Shown piece by piece: positions 20,640 through 30,145 of a stretch of 64,000 nucleotides of DNA. Source of the DNA: Trogon surrucura (taxonomy: Eukaryota > Chordata > Aves > Trogoniformes > Trogonidae). The stretch is taken from positions 620,001 through 684,000 of the forward strand of contig CM036636.1 in assembly GCA_020746105.1 (NCBI GenBank), read 5' to 3'. A program made the translations under genes and the position numbers. How positions within the stretch are numbered: position 1 is the stretch's first letter; every line of letters begins with the position of its first letter. The notes beneath the pieces are model-generated. The model saw only the letters and a program-made list of their open reading frames with translations. It did no database searches and had not been told where the DNA came from.

Positions 20640-21080
20640 AAAGGCAACTCATCTCCCTGTGCGGTGGCCGGGAGTGGCTTTTGTCCTTTGTCGGCCGTGC
20701 CGAGGGGCCGGAGCTCGGCTTTTCCCAGCCGGGGGCAGACACAGCCCCCGGGCAGCTCGGCGGGGAAGGAGAGCCCTTCCCTCCGGGATGGAGAGGGACC
20801 ACGGGGCTTTCTCTTTAATGCAATGCTATGAATACTTGGGGTCTTTCTGCTCGCTGTTTAATGGATTTGAATGTGAAAAGGTGGTGGAATTGGGAAGAGG
20901 GGAAGAGAGGGGGGAGGCCAGGCCTCTTTGTTCGGGGATGCTGCTCCAGCCTTGGATTTATTTAGCATTTGGAGGGCTCTGGGGTCTTTCTCTCCTCCCC
21001 AGCCGCTGCAAAGGCTCGCTCCCTTTTCTGCCTCATGCTTATTAGCATAGCAGCTGCTCCGAGAGAGAGGCTAGGCAAGA
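20640..21080. promoter_or_regulatory. Candidate conserved non-coding element
   Basis: Non-repetitive mixed-composition sequence between GC-rich flanks, with AT-rich cores such as 'ctgtttaatggatttgaatg', 'cttggatttatttagcattt' and 'tcatgcttattagcatagc'. It contains no plausible exon. It lies about 8.5 kb downstream of NRARP. This is judged by texture only. Confidence 0.35.
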
Positions 21081-23630
21081 GAAAAGGATAGAGGCGTCCG
21101 GGAAATGAATAGGAGGGGAAAAAAATAGCTTAAAAGGACACGGGCTTTGAATGAGGGGGAGTCATGAGTGGAAAAGGGGACGGGGGGCGGCTCGGAGTTG
21201 TCACCGTAGCTGTGAATGCGAGCGGGGTGAAATGCGGGGACCTGCTGGGGATGGCGGCCCTGGCCGGGCACTGTGCCGGGGGATAAGGGCCCGATCCTGG
21301 CGCTGCAGAGCAAGGCCAGGGGTGCCTTGTACTCCCCTTGCTCATGGAGACACGCAGGGCGGCGGGTGCTGAGCTGTCACCCCCCCACACCCCCAGCCCT
21401 GCTGCCTCAGGCCACCCTGCACCCCATTTCCTGTGGGGATTCAGGGTCCCCCAGCTGTGACCTCCGAACGGAAGCATCCAGGGAGAGATCCCAGAAGTGA
21501 CACAGCAGCTGGCAGTTCCCAAAGGTGCTGGGCAGCTGCAGGACCCAAACCCTCTCTGTGGGGCAGGCTGGGCATGGTGTGGGGCAGTGGGACAAGCCCC
21601 CGGGGCAAGCTGCAAGAACATGGCCAGCACCTCCAGCTCCTCCACCTGCTCCCTGGATCACTGTGTGGAAAAATGAAATAATTGTACAAAATCAGGGGTC
21701 CAGGGAGTTGCCGCACCACTGCTGCCCTAGCTAGCAGAGAGTTGGACACGCTGCAACGTCCTTGCTCTCTGAGATGTGTGGGCAGAGGTCTGGTGCTGGG
21801 CAGAAGACCTGGGAGAGGGCCAGGCACATTTGGAGCCTGCCTGTGCAATTGCATCGTGCGTAATAACACCGCTGTTGTCGCCTGGGCGTAGGTGAGAAGT
21901 GGTTTTTCAGCTGGAGAAAACAAGAGCTGAGGTTTCAGTGCACTCCCAGGGATGAGAGGAGGCCACAGAGATGCTATTTCCAGGCAGAGGCTCTCCTTGG
22001 TTGCGTAATTTGCATGGAGCCAGGAGCCTGTTCCCTTGTGTTTCAAGGGCACAAGCCATCAGTCCCAAGGTGCTGCTCTGGCCCCAGGTGAAGGCTCAGC
22101 CTCACGTTGCCGCAAAAATGTATCGCAGGAACTTAATAGAGCCACCGTCCATCACACGACAAATGTCCCCTCCCGTCCTGTCCCCTCCACCCAGGGCTGT
22201 GGGTGGCTCTGCTCGGTGGGCCAACCCTGCCCCTGCTCCGGGCATCTGCCCAGATCCCTGGGTCCTGCAGCAGGGCTGGCACCAAGGGCGGTCAGTAGAG
22301 CTGCCAGCACGTCTGTCCCGATGGGCGCTGGGCTGGGTCAGAGATGAGGAGGATGGATTTGTCAGGGGGCAAGCAGTAGTGGTGGCCGAGGACAGCCCAT
22401 GGTGGCCGAGGACAGCGCGCCATGTGCTGCCACTCCAGAAGGGCTGAAGTGAAAGGCCAGTGCTCAGGGCTGGGTTTCTGTGTCCCTCTGCACCCTCCGG
22501 GCTGCCAGGGCTGCTGCCCAGAGCAGAGGAGAAAGGGAAGGCACCTCCTGGAGAGGGAAATCCCTCCCAGCCACGGGGTGCTGGTGGAGCCAGGATGAAC
22601 GAGGAATTCCCAATCAAACCAGCTGTCCCAGCCCCACCCAGGCCTGTCACCCATCCACGAGCCCAGTTTTGCCTCCGTCTGTTCTTGTACCCGTCCCTCT
22701 GTCCATCCCCAGCCACACCTCTAGCCCCCAGCCCTGCCCAGCTGCACCCCCATCCCTCCATTCCCCCATCTCCCCATGTCCCCAATGACCCCAGCCCTTC
22801 CCCAGCCCTCCCTCTCTCCCTGCACCTGAGCAGCCTTCAACCCCCCAGCCCTGTCCAACTGTCCTCCCCTAAACAAGCCAAACCCAGGATGTTGCCTCAC
22901 TTGGCCATTTCTTGAAGAAGCCAAAAAACTACTTAGTGCCCACAGGTCGGTCCCACATCTGGTGTGACACCGAGAGGTCACCTCTTCCTGGGCACTCCTT
23001 GCTGGGCACCCCCAGAGGTGGGTGCTGTTGGTGGCGGTGGGGGACATGGCAGCTGAAGAGTTTCTGGGAAGAGAAGAAAGATGTTTCTCCTGCTCACATG
23101 ACAGAGCAGGGACACTTGCTGCCACCAAAGAGAAGTGGGAGTCACCTGTGGTCCCCGTGCTGATGTGTCCCACGCCTGGGAGCATCCCTGGGGTGACACA
23201 GCCCCCAGGCCACAAAGGTCTGTGAAGCGACAGCGATTTGAGGGCACGGGGGCGTGGCACCTGGTGGCAGGGTGTGAAGGCCATGTACACCCCAAGAAGA
23301 GCCCACAGGGACTCCGTGTCGCAGGAACAGGGTGGCCAGCTCCAGCCCCAGCCTGGGAGGGATCGGTGGCACCCTGACGTTCGCACCGAGACCCAGCTCC
23401 AAACACCACGGTAGCTTTGGGTCAGCAGCAAAAGAGGGCGAAACCACAAGCCGTCCTGTCCTGCGCAATGTGCCACGGACCGCAGTGCTGCAGCCCGCCC
23501 GGCCACCCCCTCCCACCCACCCACCCAGCAGGGGCTCACCCCGATGGAGCCCAGAAAGCCCAGAGAAGGGGCAAAATATAAAGGCTGGAAAAGAGGCCAG
23601 ACCGAGCTGCTGGCTCCCCCTCGGCACCGA
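21081..23630. other. Intergenic, no gene recognised
   Basis: GC-rich non-coding sequence. A C-rich low-complexity patch at about 22680-22860 is made of 'cccatccctccattccccc'-like phrases. I see no exon, RNA gene or dated repeat. Confidence 0.5.
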
Positions 23631-23639
23631 ACAGAAGTC

Positions 23640-24236
23640 AATTGTGATTTTTTTTAATTTTTTTTTTTCTTTTTTAAAAAAAAAGGTAACTCCTATTTGG
23701 ATCTGCAGACTGCGGCATTATCATAGTCATACAAATGCCCAACAAAGCATCTATTTAAAATGTACTGAATTTTGATTACAGCCCGTCCCCTCTCGCTCGC
23801 CTGCTCGCCGTCTTTCTTTCTCATTCATTACTCACTGTGTTAAGCTCCCTGAAATTCAAATAAAATCCCACCTCCTCTCCCCCCCCCCACCCTATCCATA
23901 TGCGTTGGGCGATTCAGCGCCGATGGCCGGGTCTTGACGGATGAAGGGCAATAGAAGAGAAGACAAAGCTGTCAAACCTCGCCGGGCTGTGTTGACTTCC
24001 CATCGCCCCGCGGCCGGAGGGGAGCCCGATCCATCTGGTTTGGAGTCAGTAGCACAAACAAAAGCAAAAAGACAATGGCAGGAAGCACTTGAAAGTTCAA
24101 ATTCTTGCTTTGGTTTCTCTTGGAACAACGGCACCAACGTAATGCGGCCGGCGGACAATAACGCGCAGCCAGGGACACGCAAAAATGCCAGAAGAATGTG
24201 CTTACGCCACCAAACGATCCAATATTTTTGTCTGAT
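23640..24236. promoter_or_regulatory. Candidate enhancer, AT-rich motif-dense block
   Basis: About 600 bases of AT-rich, non-repetitive sequence in a GC-rich surrounding, 2-2.5 kb beyond the NRARP poly(A) site. It holds SOX-like sites (acaatgg at 24072-24078, acaata at 24155-24160), homeobox-like TCATTCATTA and TTGATTAC motifs, and no open frame that looks like protein. It begins with poly(T)/poly(A) runs. The texture is typical of deeply conserved developmental enhancers, but conservation was not tested. Confidence 0.4.
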
Positions 24237-24345
24237 TGAAACAAAAATAGAAAAGGGAGCCGGGAAAAAAATAAGGGGGGGGGGAGAAAAAAGAAAGAGG
24301 AAAAAAATGAAAAAAAGAACTGAAAAAAGGGGGAAAAAAAGCACA
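24237..24345. repeat. Long purine-rich tract
   Basis: Roughly 110 bases of almost pure A/G on the plus strand, including a run of ten G followed by gaaaa-type runs. It is low-complexity and could adopt triplex (H-DNA) structure. Confidence 0.75.
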
Positions 24346-25985
24346 AGTCTTTGGAGTTCCTAGATTTCTTGGATGGGGTTTCTGCAGAGCACAGAGCTCA
24401 AAGCGGGGTGACCATGGGCCGTGCGGGGAGCCCAGCACTGGAGTTGCTGCTCCCTGAGGGGCTCGGCCCTGGGGGTCAGGGTCCCCGCTGCCGGGGCCAT
24501 CACACCTGGGAGCTTGGGGACACGGGGCGACTTCGCAGGCGCTGGGCTCGGGGCCGTGATTCGTCCTTGCCACCCAGCCCAAACGCCCCGCAAAGGCGCT
24601 GTGGAGGCCCCAGCCTGCTCCGTCGTGGCAGGTAGAGTGGAGCTGTGCTCAGAGGTGCCACGTTTCCACGGAAAAGCCGTCCTTGAGGCCACGGATGGCC
24701 CAGGACAAGGTGAGCGACCAGAGGCCGCGGGACTGAGCTGAGCCAGGCCCCATGGCCGCCCAAAGCAGGGTCCCGCAGCCCAAGTGAGAGATGTCAGGCT
24801 GGGGTAACCCCGCAGCACCCTCATGGTGGGACGTTTGGTGATGTGGTGCGTTAGCGTCATGCGGTGCCCAAATGAGACAAACCTGAATCACGGCAGGAGA
24901 GGGAGCAGCTCATCCCCCGTCACGTCCCACCGACTTGGCCGCAGTCAGCGGCTGCCGCGAGACCCCAGGGGACAGACCTGCAGGACCGCCAGCCATTTGT
25001 GATGGGTGGTTTTGGCATCATTTTTTTTGGTGTTTTCCTGCTCAAATCCAGACAGGTCTCTCAGTGTCACTCTGGTGGGCGGTGTGTCCCCAGGGGACCC
25101 TGGGGCTGTGCCCAAGCTGGCACTGGGGAGCACAGGGCTTGGTCCCTCGGAGCAGAGCGTGGCCGACATGGAAAGGTCCACGTGCAGGACGCTGCTCCTG
25201 GCATCCCTCAGGAACCAAAACAGAGCCAAACTGGACACGGCACCAGTTCCCCAGGGATTTAAGCATTTCCAGAGCCGGCAAAAAGCCTCATTTGAAAACA
25301 CCACGCTGCTTTGGGGGATTTGCCCACACTCCTCTCTCCAGAGCCCTGGCTGCGGGGTTCTGCCCTTCCCACCTCCTGCAGTGTCCAGATCCTGCCTGGA
25401 AAGCCCCAAAGATGCAGGGCTCAGCCCCATTCTGGGCACCAGCCTGCTCAAAGTCACCCGAGGGAGCGGTCGGGGGATACACCAGCCCTCACCCCACAGC
25501 CCTTCCAGAGGAACCGCTGCTCCGAGAGCAGCTTCTGGCTGGAGGTGAGCCCATCCTCTCAGCTCAAGGTCCCAGCCAAGCTGCCTCAACCCCTTGCTGG
25601 AGTGAAATAAAAGCCTGGAAAGGTCTGCAGGGAGCCATGGGGGAGGCTCAGCAGGTGAAGCTGAGGCTGCAGACCCCAACCTGCACCCATCACCGTGGTC
25701 CCCAACCAGTCGCAGAGCTCCCACCTACAATCCCTTTGGAGAAACTTCTTTTGGAACAGCTCAAACCTCACCTGACCGGTCCAGCACCAAGGGTTGGGCT
25801 GAGCCACCACCCACCCTGAGTCCCAGAGAGCTTCTCCAGCTCAGGAAGGGACTGCAGGCACCAGTATCCCCCTTCAACCCACCCCAAGGGATCCATTTAA
25901 CCCCAGAGGAGCTGCAAGTTTGGACACAGGGACCCCCACACACCCCACAGGAACCACCCAGCATTGCCCAGAACCACACTGGAAA
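24346..25985. other. Spacer downstream of NRARP, no gene recognised
   Basis: GC-rich sequence between the purine tract and the NRARP 3' end. Open frames up to 294 codons occur on both strands but have no recognisable domain or splice support, and I take them as chance frames in GC-rich DNA. Confidence 0.5.
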
Positions 25986-26038
25986 GAACAAACAAACAAA
26001 CACTTTTTTTTTTTTTTTATAAAAAGATCAATGAAAAA

Positions 26039-26044
26039 TTTATT
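26039..26044 (-). terminator. NRARP: NRARP distal poly(A) signal
   Basis: An AATAAA on the minus strand at the downstream edge of the AT-rich 3'UTR block. About 20 bases further is a genomic A-run on that strand. Confidence 0.7.
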
Positions 26045-28074
26045 TATAAATTTCGCACTCTGGGGCTACACGTCTATATCATACACTCAGGAATATGCTG
26101 TACTGTACAGACTTTATCCAGTTAGAAATGATCATATAGTGACCCACATACAGCTTCAATATAAGCCTAAAAATTCTTAACATTAATTAACATAATTAAA
26201 AAAGGTATTCGCATCTAAAGAAAAATCTACAGAAAAACTCCTTTCTGGAGCAATCTGTGCATCAGCTTCAATGTCTGCTTATTTCACTGACATTATCAAT
26301 ATATTCTTCTTACAAAAATAATAATAATAATTAAAAAGATGACTGCCGGAAGGCGACCAGTCATGCACGAAAGAGCCTCCCCCACCTGCCTCTTTTTTTT
26401 TCTTTTTTTTTTTTTTTCTCTTTTTCCTTGTACTCCCCGTTTTGGCGTGAAGGGTCAGCAGCACGATGAGCCAACAAGGGGGATGGGGGGGACCCTCATT
26501 TCAATTTGAATCAATCTGCATCCCTTTTACTTCTCAGGATCAAAAGAGACGGGGGGCGTGGGGGTTGCATAGAAAATTGAAACTCTAGGGACTAGGAAGG
26601 GCAGCAGCTTTTCAGTAAAATACAAAGGGATGTAAAAATACATCAACTCACAATTTCAGAGCAAACCCCCTTCCCCGACGTACAGTTTCCCAAAAAAAAA
26701 TCTCAGCGTGTCTAAAGCTCCAGGAGGCTGGAAAGGAACAACACTTTTCTTAAACAACTCACCCAGCAATTCACACAGGAGATTCACAGTCTTAATAGGT
26801 ATTTTATAAAAATATAAATATGGGTTACATCACGTTGTCTTTACAACACTGGACAGAGCTCCCTTTAGACTGGGTTTATAACCAAGATTTCTTTTTAAAA
26901 ATCCATCTAGAACTTGGCTTTACAATACACTTTTTAATACCATGTCATAAATGTTATGACATTTCATTGTGGCAAATCCATTTAGTTTAAAAAAAAAAAA
27001 AAAGAAAGAAGTAATAAATGTGCAACCATCTGGTAACGACGATAAAAATCTCGCTAGAAAAGATCTTGTTCCCACCCCGTCACTATCGCACAGAAGCACC
27101 AGTGGAAGTGCTGGACACCCCCTTCCATGCTCACAAAAAGACTTCGGCCAAGCAGTTCCTTGCAAATTACAGCATTAACAGTAGACGCTTTCCACAGGGC
27201 TTTTTTTTTTTTTTTCCTCCTTTTTTTCTCTTCCATTTTCTTCTTTAGATCTGGAGCTTTTTCGAATCATCTCAAATCGTTGAAGTGGAGCAAACCAAAA
27301 CCAAACTGCAGGTGAAACCATCAGAGACAAAGCAGAATATTCAGTGCAACGGGAAATAATCATGGTAGACTCAAGTTTTTTTTTCTTTTAGGTTTAAGAC
27401 TACAGAGGGGGGGAAAAAAAAAAAAGAGAACATATTTCCCAAACCATATTTTTGAAACACTCATCACCAGCTTCAAACAAAACCAGGCTCACAATCTTCA
27501 CCCACAAATATATACATACATGATAAATAGTTAAGACACAACCCAAATAAACCAGCAGGTAACTATTTTTTTTTTTAATTGTAATGGTTTGGATGCAGGG
27601 AGCAAGAGAGGAAAGAGCAGGGAGACGGCAGTGATACAGATGGTTTTAGTGCAGACGAAGAGCAGAGGGGCTGAAAGACTAGCGGGAGAAAGGAGACTTC
27701 TGAAATTTTCCGCATTTTCCAAATGGATGTTCTTGTGCCATAGCAATAAAAAAAAAAAAAAAAAAAAGCAGCATTTGCGATTATACGTGCAGTCACTTCA
27801 AAATGCGACTCCGGGTGGCTTCCTCTTCTTCCTCCCTTTCTCTTATAAATATATATATTGAGGCATATATATATACACACTATAAAAGGCGGGTGAATCT
27901 ACATACGTCAAATGAATCGTTCTGCATTGAGAAGTGTTATCCAAGTTTCACCAAAAGAAATTAAAGAAAAAAAAAGTTCCCAAACTATTTTCAGTAGTTT
28001 TCCGGCATCTCTCTAGGCAGCAGAGAGCGCTCGCGCCCCTCTTCTGTGCAAAAGCAAATCCTCTGCCTCTAGAG

Positions 28075-28080
28075 TTTATT
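28075..28080 (-). terminator. NRARP: NRARP proximal poly(A) signal candidate
   Basis: An AATAAA on the minus strand about 960 bases after the stop codon. Use of this site would give a 3'UTR about one third as long, without the two Pumilio-type sites. Confidence 0.4.
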
Positions 28081-29036
28081 TCGCTTTTTTTTTTTTTAAA
28101 AAAAAAGAAAAAAAAAAGTCCAGGATTTGCTAATCCCCCTTTACACACAAAACCAGAAGGATTCAGTGTCTTTTCCTGGGGTCTCACGCGTGCTTAAACA
28201 GATTCAAGGAGCGGGTGAGGACGCAGCCTTCCTTCGGACACCCAAAAATAACAATCGAAAAAAAAAATCAACAACAAAAAATAGAAAACCAAAGCAGAAA
28301 ACCCAACGGGAAAACAAAACAAAACCTTATTTTTTTTTAGAAAAAAGAATGAAGCGATCGGGGTGAAAAAACTGCGTCTGTCATATTCCAATGGAGTCGC
28401 CTCGGGGCAGGGGGAAGGGGGAAGAAAAAGAAAAAAACCAACACAAACCAAAAAAAAAAAAACCAACCAGCGGTGGGAGAAGCTTGCGAGAGGAGGAGGA
28501 GGAGGATTTCCCTGCTCTTCCTCGCCGGGAGCCCCCGGCCCATCGCTCCCGGCCCCGGGGGGGACACACGGGGACACCAGCACCACTCGGCCACGGGGAG
28601 GGGGGAGCCGGGGAAAGGGGTCGGGAGCGTTGAAATGAATTCGTTTCTGAGCCAGAATACTTCAGGTCGGAGGGAGGGGAGCGAGGATTAAATACCGGCA
28701 GGGTGGGGGGGTTCGGGGTGGGGGGTCGGGGGGGGGGGTACGGGACGAGCCTTTAAAGCATCTGACCAGATGTCAAACTGAAACCGTGAATACTGTGAGT
28801 GCAGCCGAGGTAGATGGAGGAAAAAAAAAAAATTAAAATCAAACGTTTTACAGTAGGAAAACAACCCTTGGAAGGAAAAGAAAAAAAACCAACCAACTAA
28901 AACCCCAAACCCGACGGAGCGGAGAGGCGGGCGAGCGGTGCCGTGCGCGGCGCGGGGGCCCCGAGTCTTCGCCGAATAAAGCCCGCGGCGGCGGGAGCAG
29001 CCTCGGCGGCCGGGGAGGGGGGCTCTGCGCCCGACA

Positions 29037-29384
29037 TCACCGCGCCCCGGCCGAGTATTTGGCCTTGGTGATCAGGTAGAGGACGATGTCCTGGTGGCCG
29101 CCGAAGGCCGCGATGTGCAGCGCGCTCCAGCCGTCGCGGTTGGCCAGGCGGATGTCGGCGCCGAACTTGACCAGCAGCTTGACCAGCTCCAGGTTGCCGT
29201 CGATGACGGACTGGTGCAGCGCCGTCTGCCCCTCGGGCCCGAAGGAGTTGACGTTGAACTCGCAGTTCGTCATGTTCTGCAGCAGCGACTGCAGCTCCTT
29301 GGTGTTGCCCCGCCGCACCGCCTCCTGGAAGACGCGCTGGCTGGGCGGCGGCCCCGCGCACGCCGACACCTCGCTCTGGCTCAT
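29037..29384 (-). CDS. NRARP: NRARP: Notch-regulated ankyrin repeat protein, complete
   Basis: A single-exon frame of 115 residues, close to the 114 of human NRARP. From LQSLLQNMTNCEFNVNSFG to the end of the ankyrin region at LITKAKY it is essentially identical to the human protein; only the N-terminal 25 and last few residues vary. Two ankyrin repeats sit at about residues 48-80 and 81-113 (QTALHQSVIDGNLELVKLL and WSALHIAAFGGHQDIV). NRARP is induced by Notch and binds the Notch intracellular domain-RBPJ complex, promoting loss of the intracellular domain; it also stabilises LEF1 in Wnt signalling. The start is the first ATG of the conserved MSQSEVS sequence. It lies in a CpG island. Confidence 0.99.
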   Translation of the reverse strand: MSQSEVSACAGPPPSQRVFQEAVRRGNTKELQSLLQNMTNCEFNVNSFGPEGQTALHQSVIDGNLELVKLLVKFGADIRLANRDGWSALHIAAFGGHQDIVLYLITKAKYSAGAR

Positions 29385-29539
29385 CGCCGTCCCCTCCTCA
29401 CGCCCCGCCGCCCCGCATGGACGGCGACGCCTCCGCCCGCCCGGGCATGCGGTGGCGGGAGGCTCAGGCTACCGCCGCCGCCTCCTGCTCCTCCGCGCTG
29501 CCGCCGCCGCTCCGCGCCGCGCCGCGCCCGGGCCTCTCT

Positions 29540-29760
29540 GGAGCAGAGCCGGCCCCGCGCCGCGCCTTTTACCCACCCTTTTATTTGCATAACAATGGCA
29601 CGGCCGTGACGCGCCGCGCAGGGGGCGGGTCCGCCCCGCCGCTGGGACCAACGGGAGGGGAGGGGGCGTGGGAAGCCACGCCCCCTTCCCGCGCCCTCCC
29701 CTCCGCGGGGAGAGGAGACGGGGCGACCCTGAGTCGCGCCAATGGGGGGGGGCGGTGGGG
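29540..29760 (-). promoter_or_regulatory. NRARP: NRARP promoter with RBPJ-type sites
   Basis: CpG-rich sequence upstream of the NRARP start. On the minus strand it has a TATA-like AAATAAAAGG with an overlapping octamer ATGCAAAT (29577-29590), which predicts a start site near 29550. On the plus strand it has CGTGGGAA (29667-29674), a consensus RBPJ site, facing TTCCCGCG (29686-29693), a weak opposing half, with 11 bases between. A CCAAT box lies at 29739-29743. Notch-driven NRARP expression is established; use of these sites is inferred. Confidence 0.6.
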
Positions 29761-29784
29761 GGCGCTCTCGGATCGGCTCCGCTT

Positions 29785-30145
29785 GGGACTTCGCTCGGCT
29801 CGGCAGGACTCGGCTGCGCTCGGCTGGGTTCGGTTGGGTTCGGCTCGGCTCGGCTGGGCTCGGCTCGGCTCGGCTGCGCTCAGCTAGGTTCGGCTGGGCC
29901 GGGCTGAGCTCGGCTCGGCTGGGTTCGGCTGCGCTGGGCTCGGCTGTGTTCGCTCGGGTTCGGCTCGGCTCGGCTCGGCTGCGCTCGGCTGGGTTCGGCT
30001 GGGCCGGGCTGGGCTGGGCTCGGCTAGGTTTGGCTGAGCTGGGCTCGGCTGTGTTCGGTCGGGGTCGGCTCGGCTCGGCTCGGCTGGACTCGTCTGCGCT
30101 CGGCTCGGTTCGGCTGGGCTCGGCTCGGTTTGGCCCGCCCCGGCG
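29785..30145. repeat. GGCTC-type pentamer array upstream of NRARP
   Basis: About 360 bases built almost entirely from five-base units: ggctc, ggctg, ggttc, ggctt and gcgct. That is roughly 70 units, with longer sub-repeats such as 'ggctcggctcggctgggttc' recurring. The repeat stays open in long frames on both strands (Ala-Glu-Pro-Ser-Arg-like peptide on the minus strand), which is a consequence of the unit and not evidence of coding. It lies about 400 bases upstream of the NRARP start codon. Confidence 0.9.

Larger units (their letters stand above)
26015..29036 (-). other. NRARP: NRARP 3' untranslated region
   Basis: About 3 kb of AT-rich sequence follows the NRARP stop codon, in sharp contrast to the GC-rich flanks, and ends at a poly(A) signal. 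It carries many A/T homopolymers and AT dinucleotide runs, and two perfect Pumilio-type UGUAUAUA sites (minus strand, 27509-27516 and 27870-27877). These features suggest a post-transcriptionally controlled, short-lived mRNA, as expected for a feedback regulator. The distal end is inferred from the signal, not from transcript data. Confidence 0.75.

Noticed and set aside
12000-25000. Search for further lipocalin genes next to AMBP
   Set aside because: No GxW lipocalin signature, no signal peptide plus phase-matched exons, and no Kunitz or other familiar motif were found on either strand.
29094-29609. Plus-strand frames of about 170 codons over NRARP
   Set aside because: Antisense to the near-invariant NRARP coding sequence.
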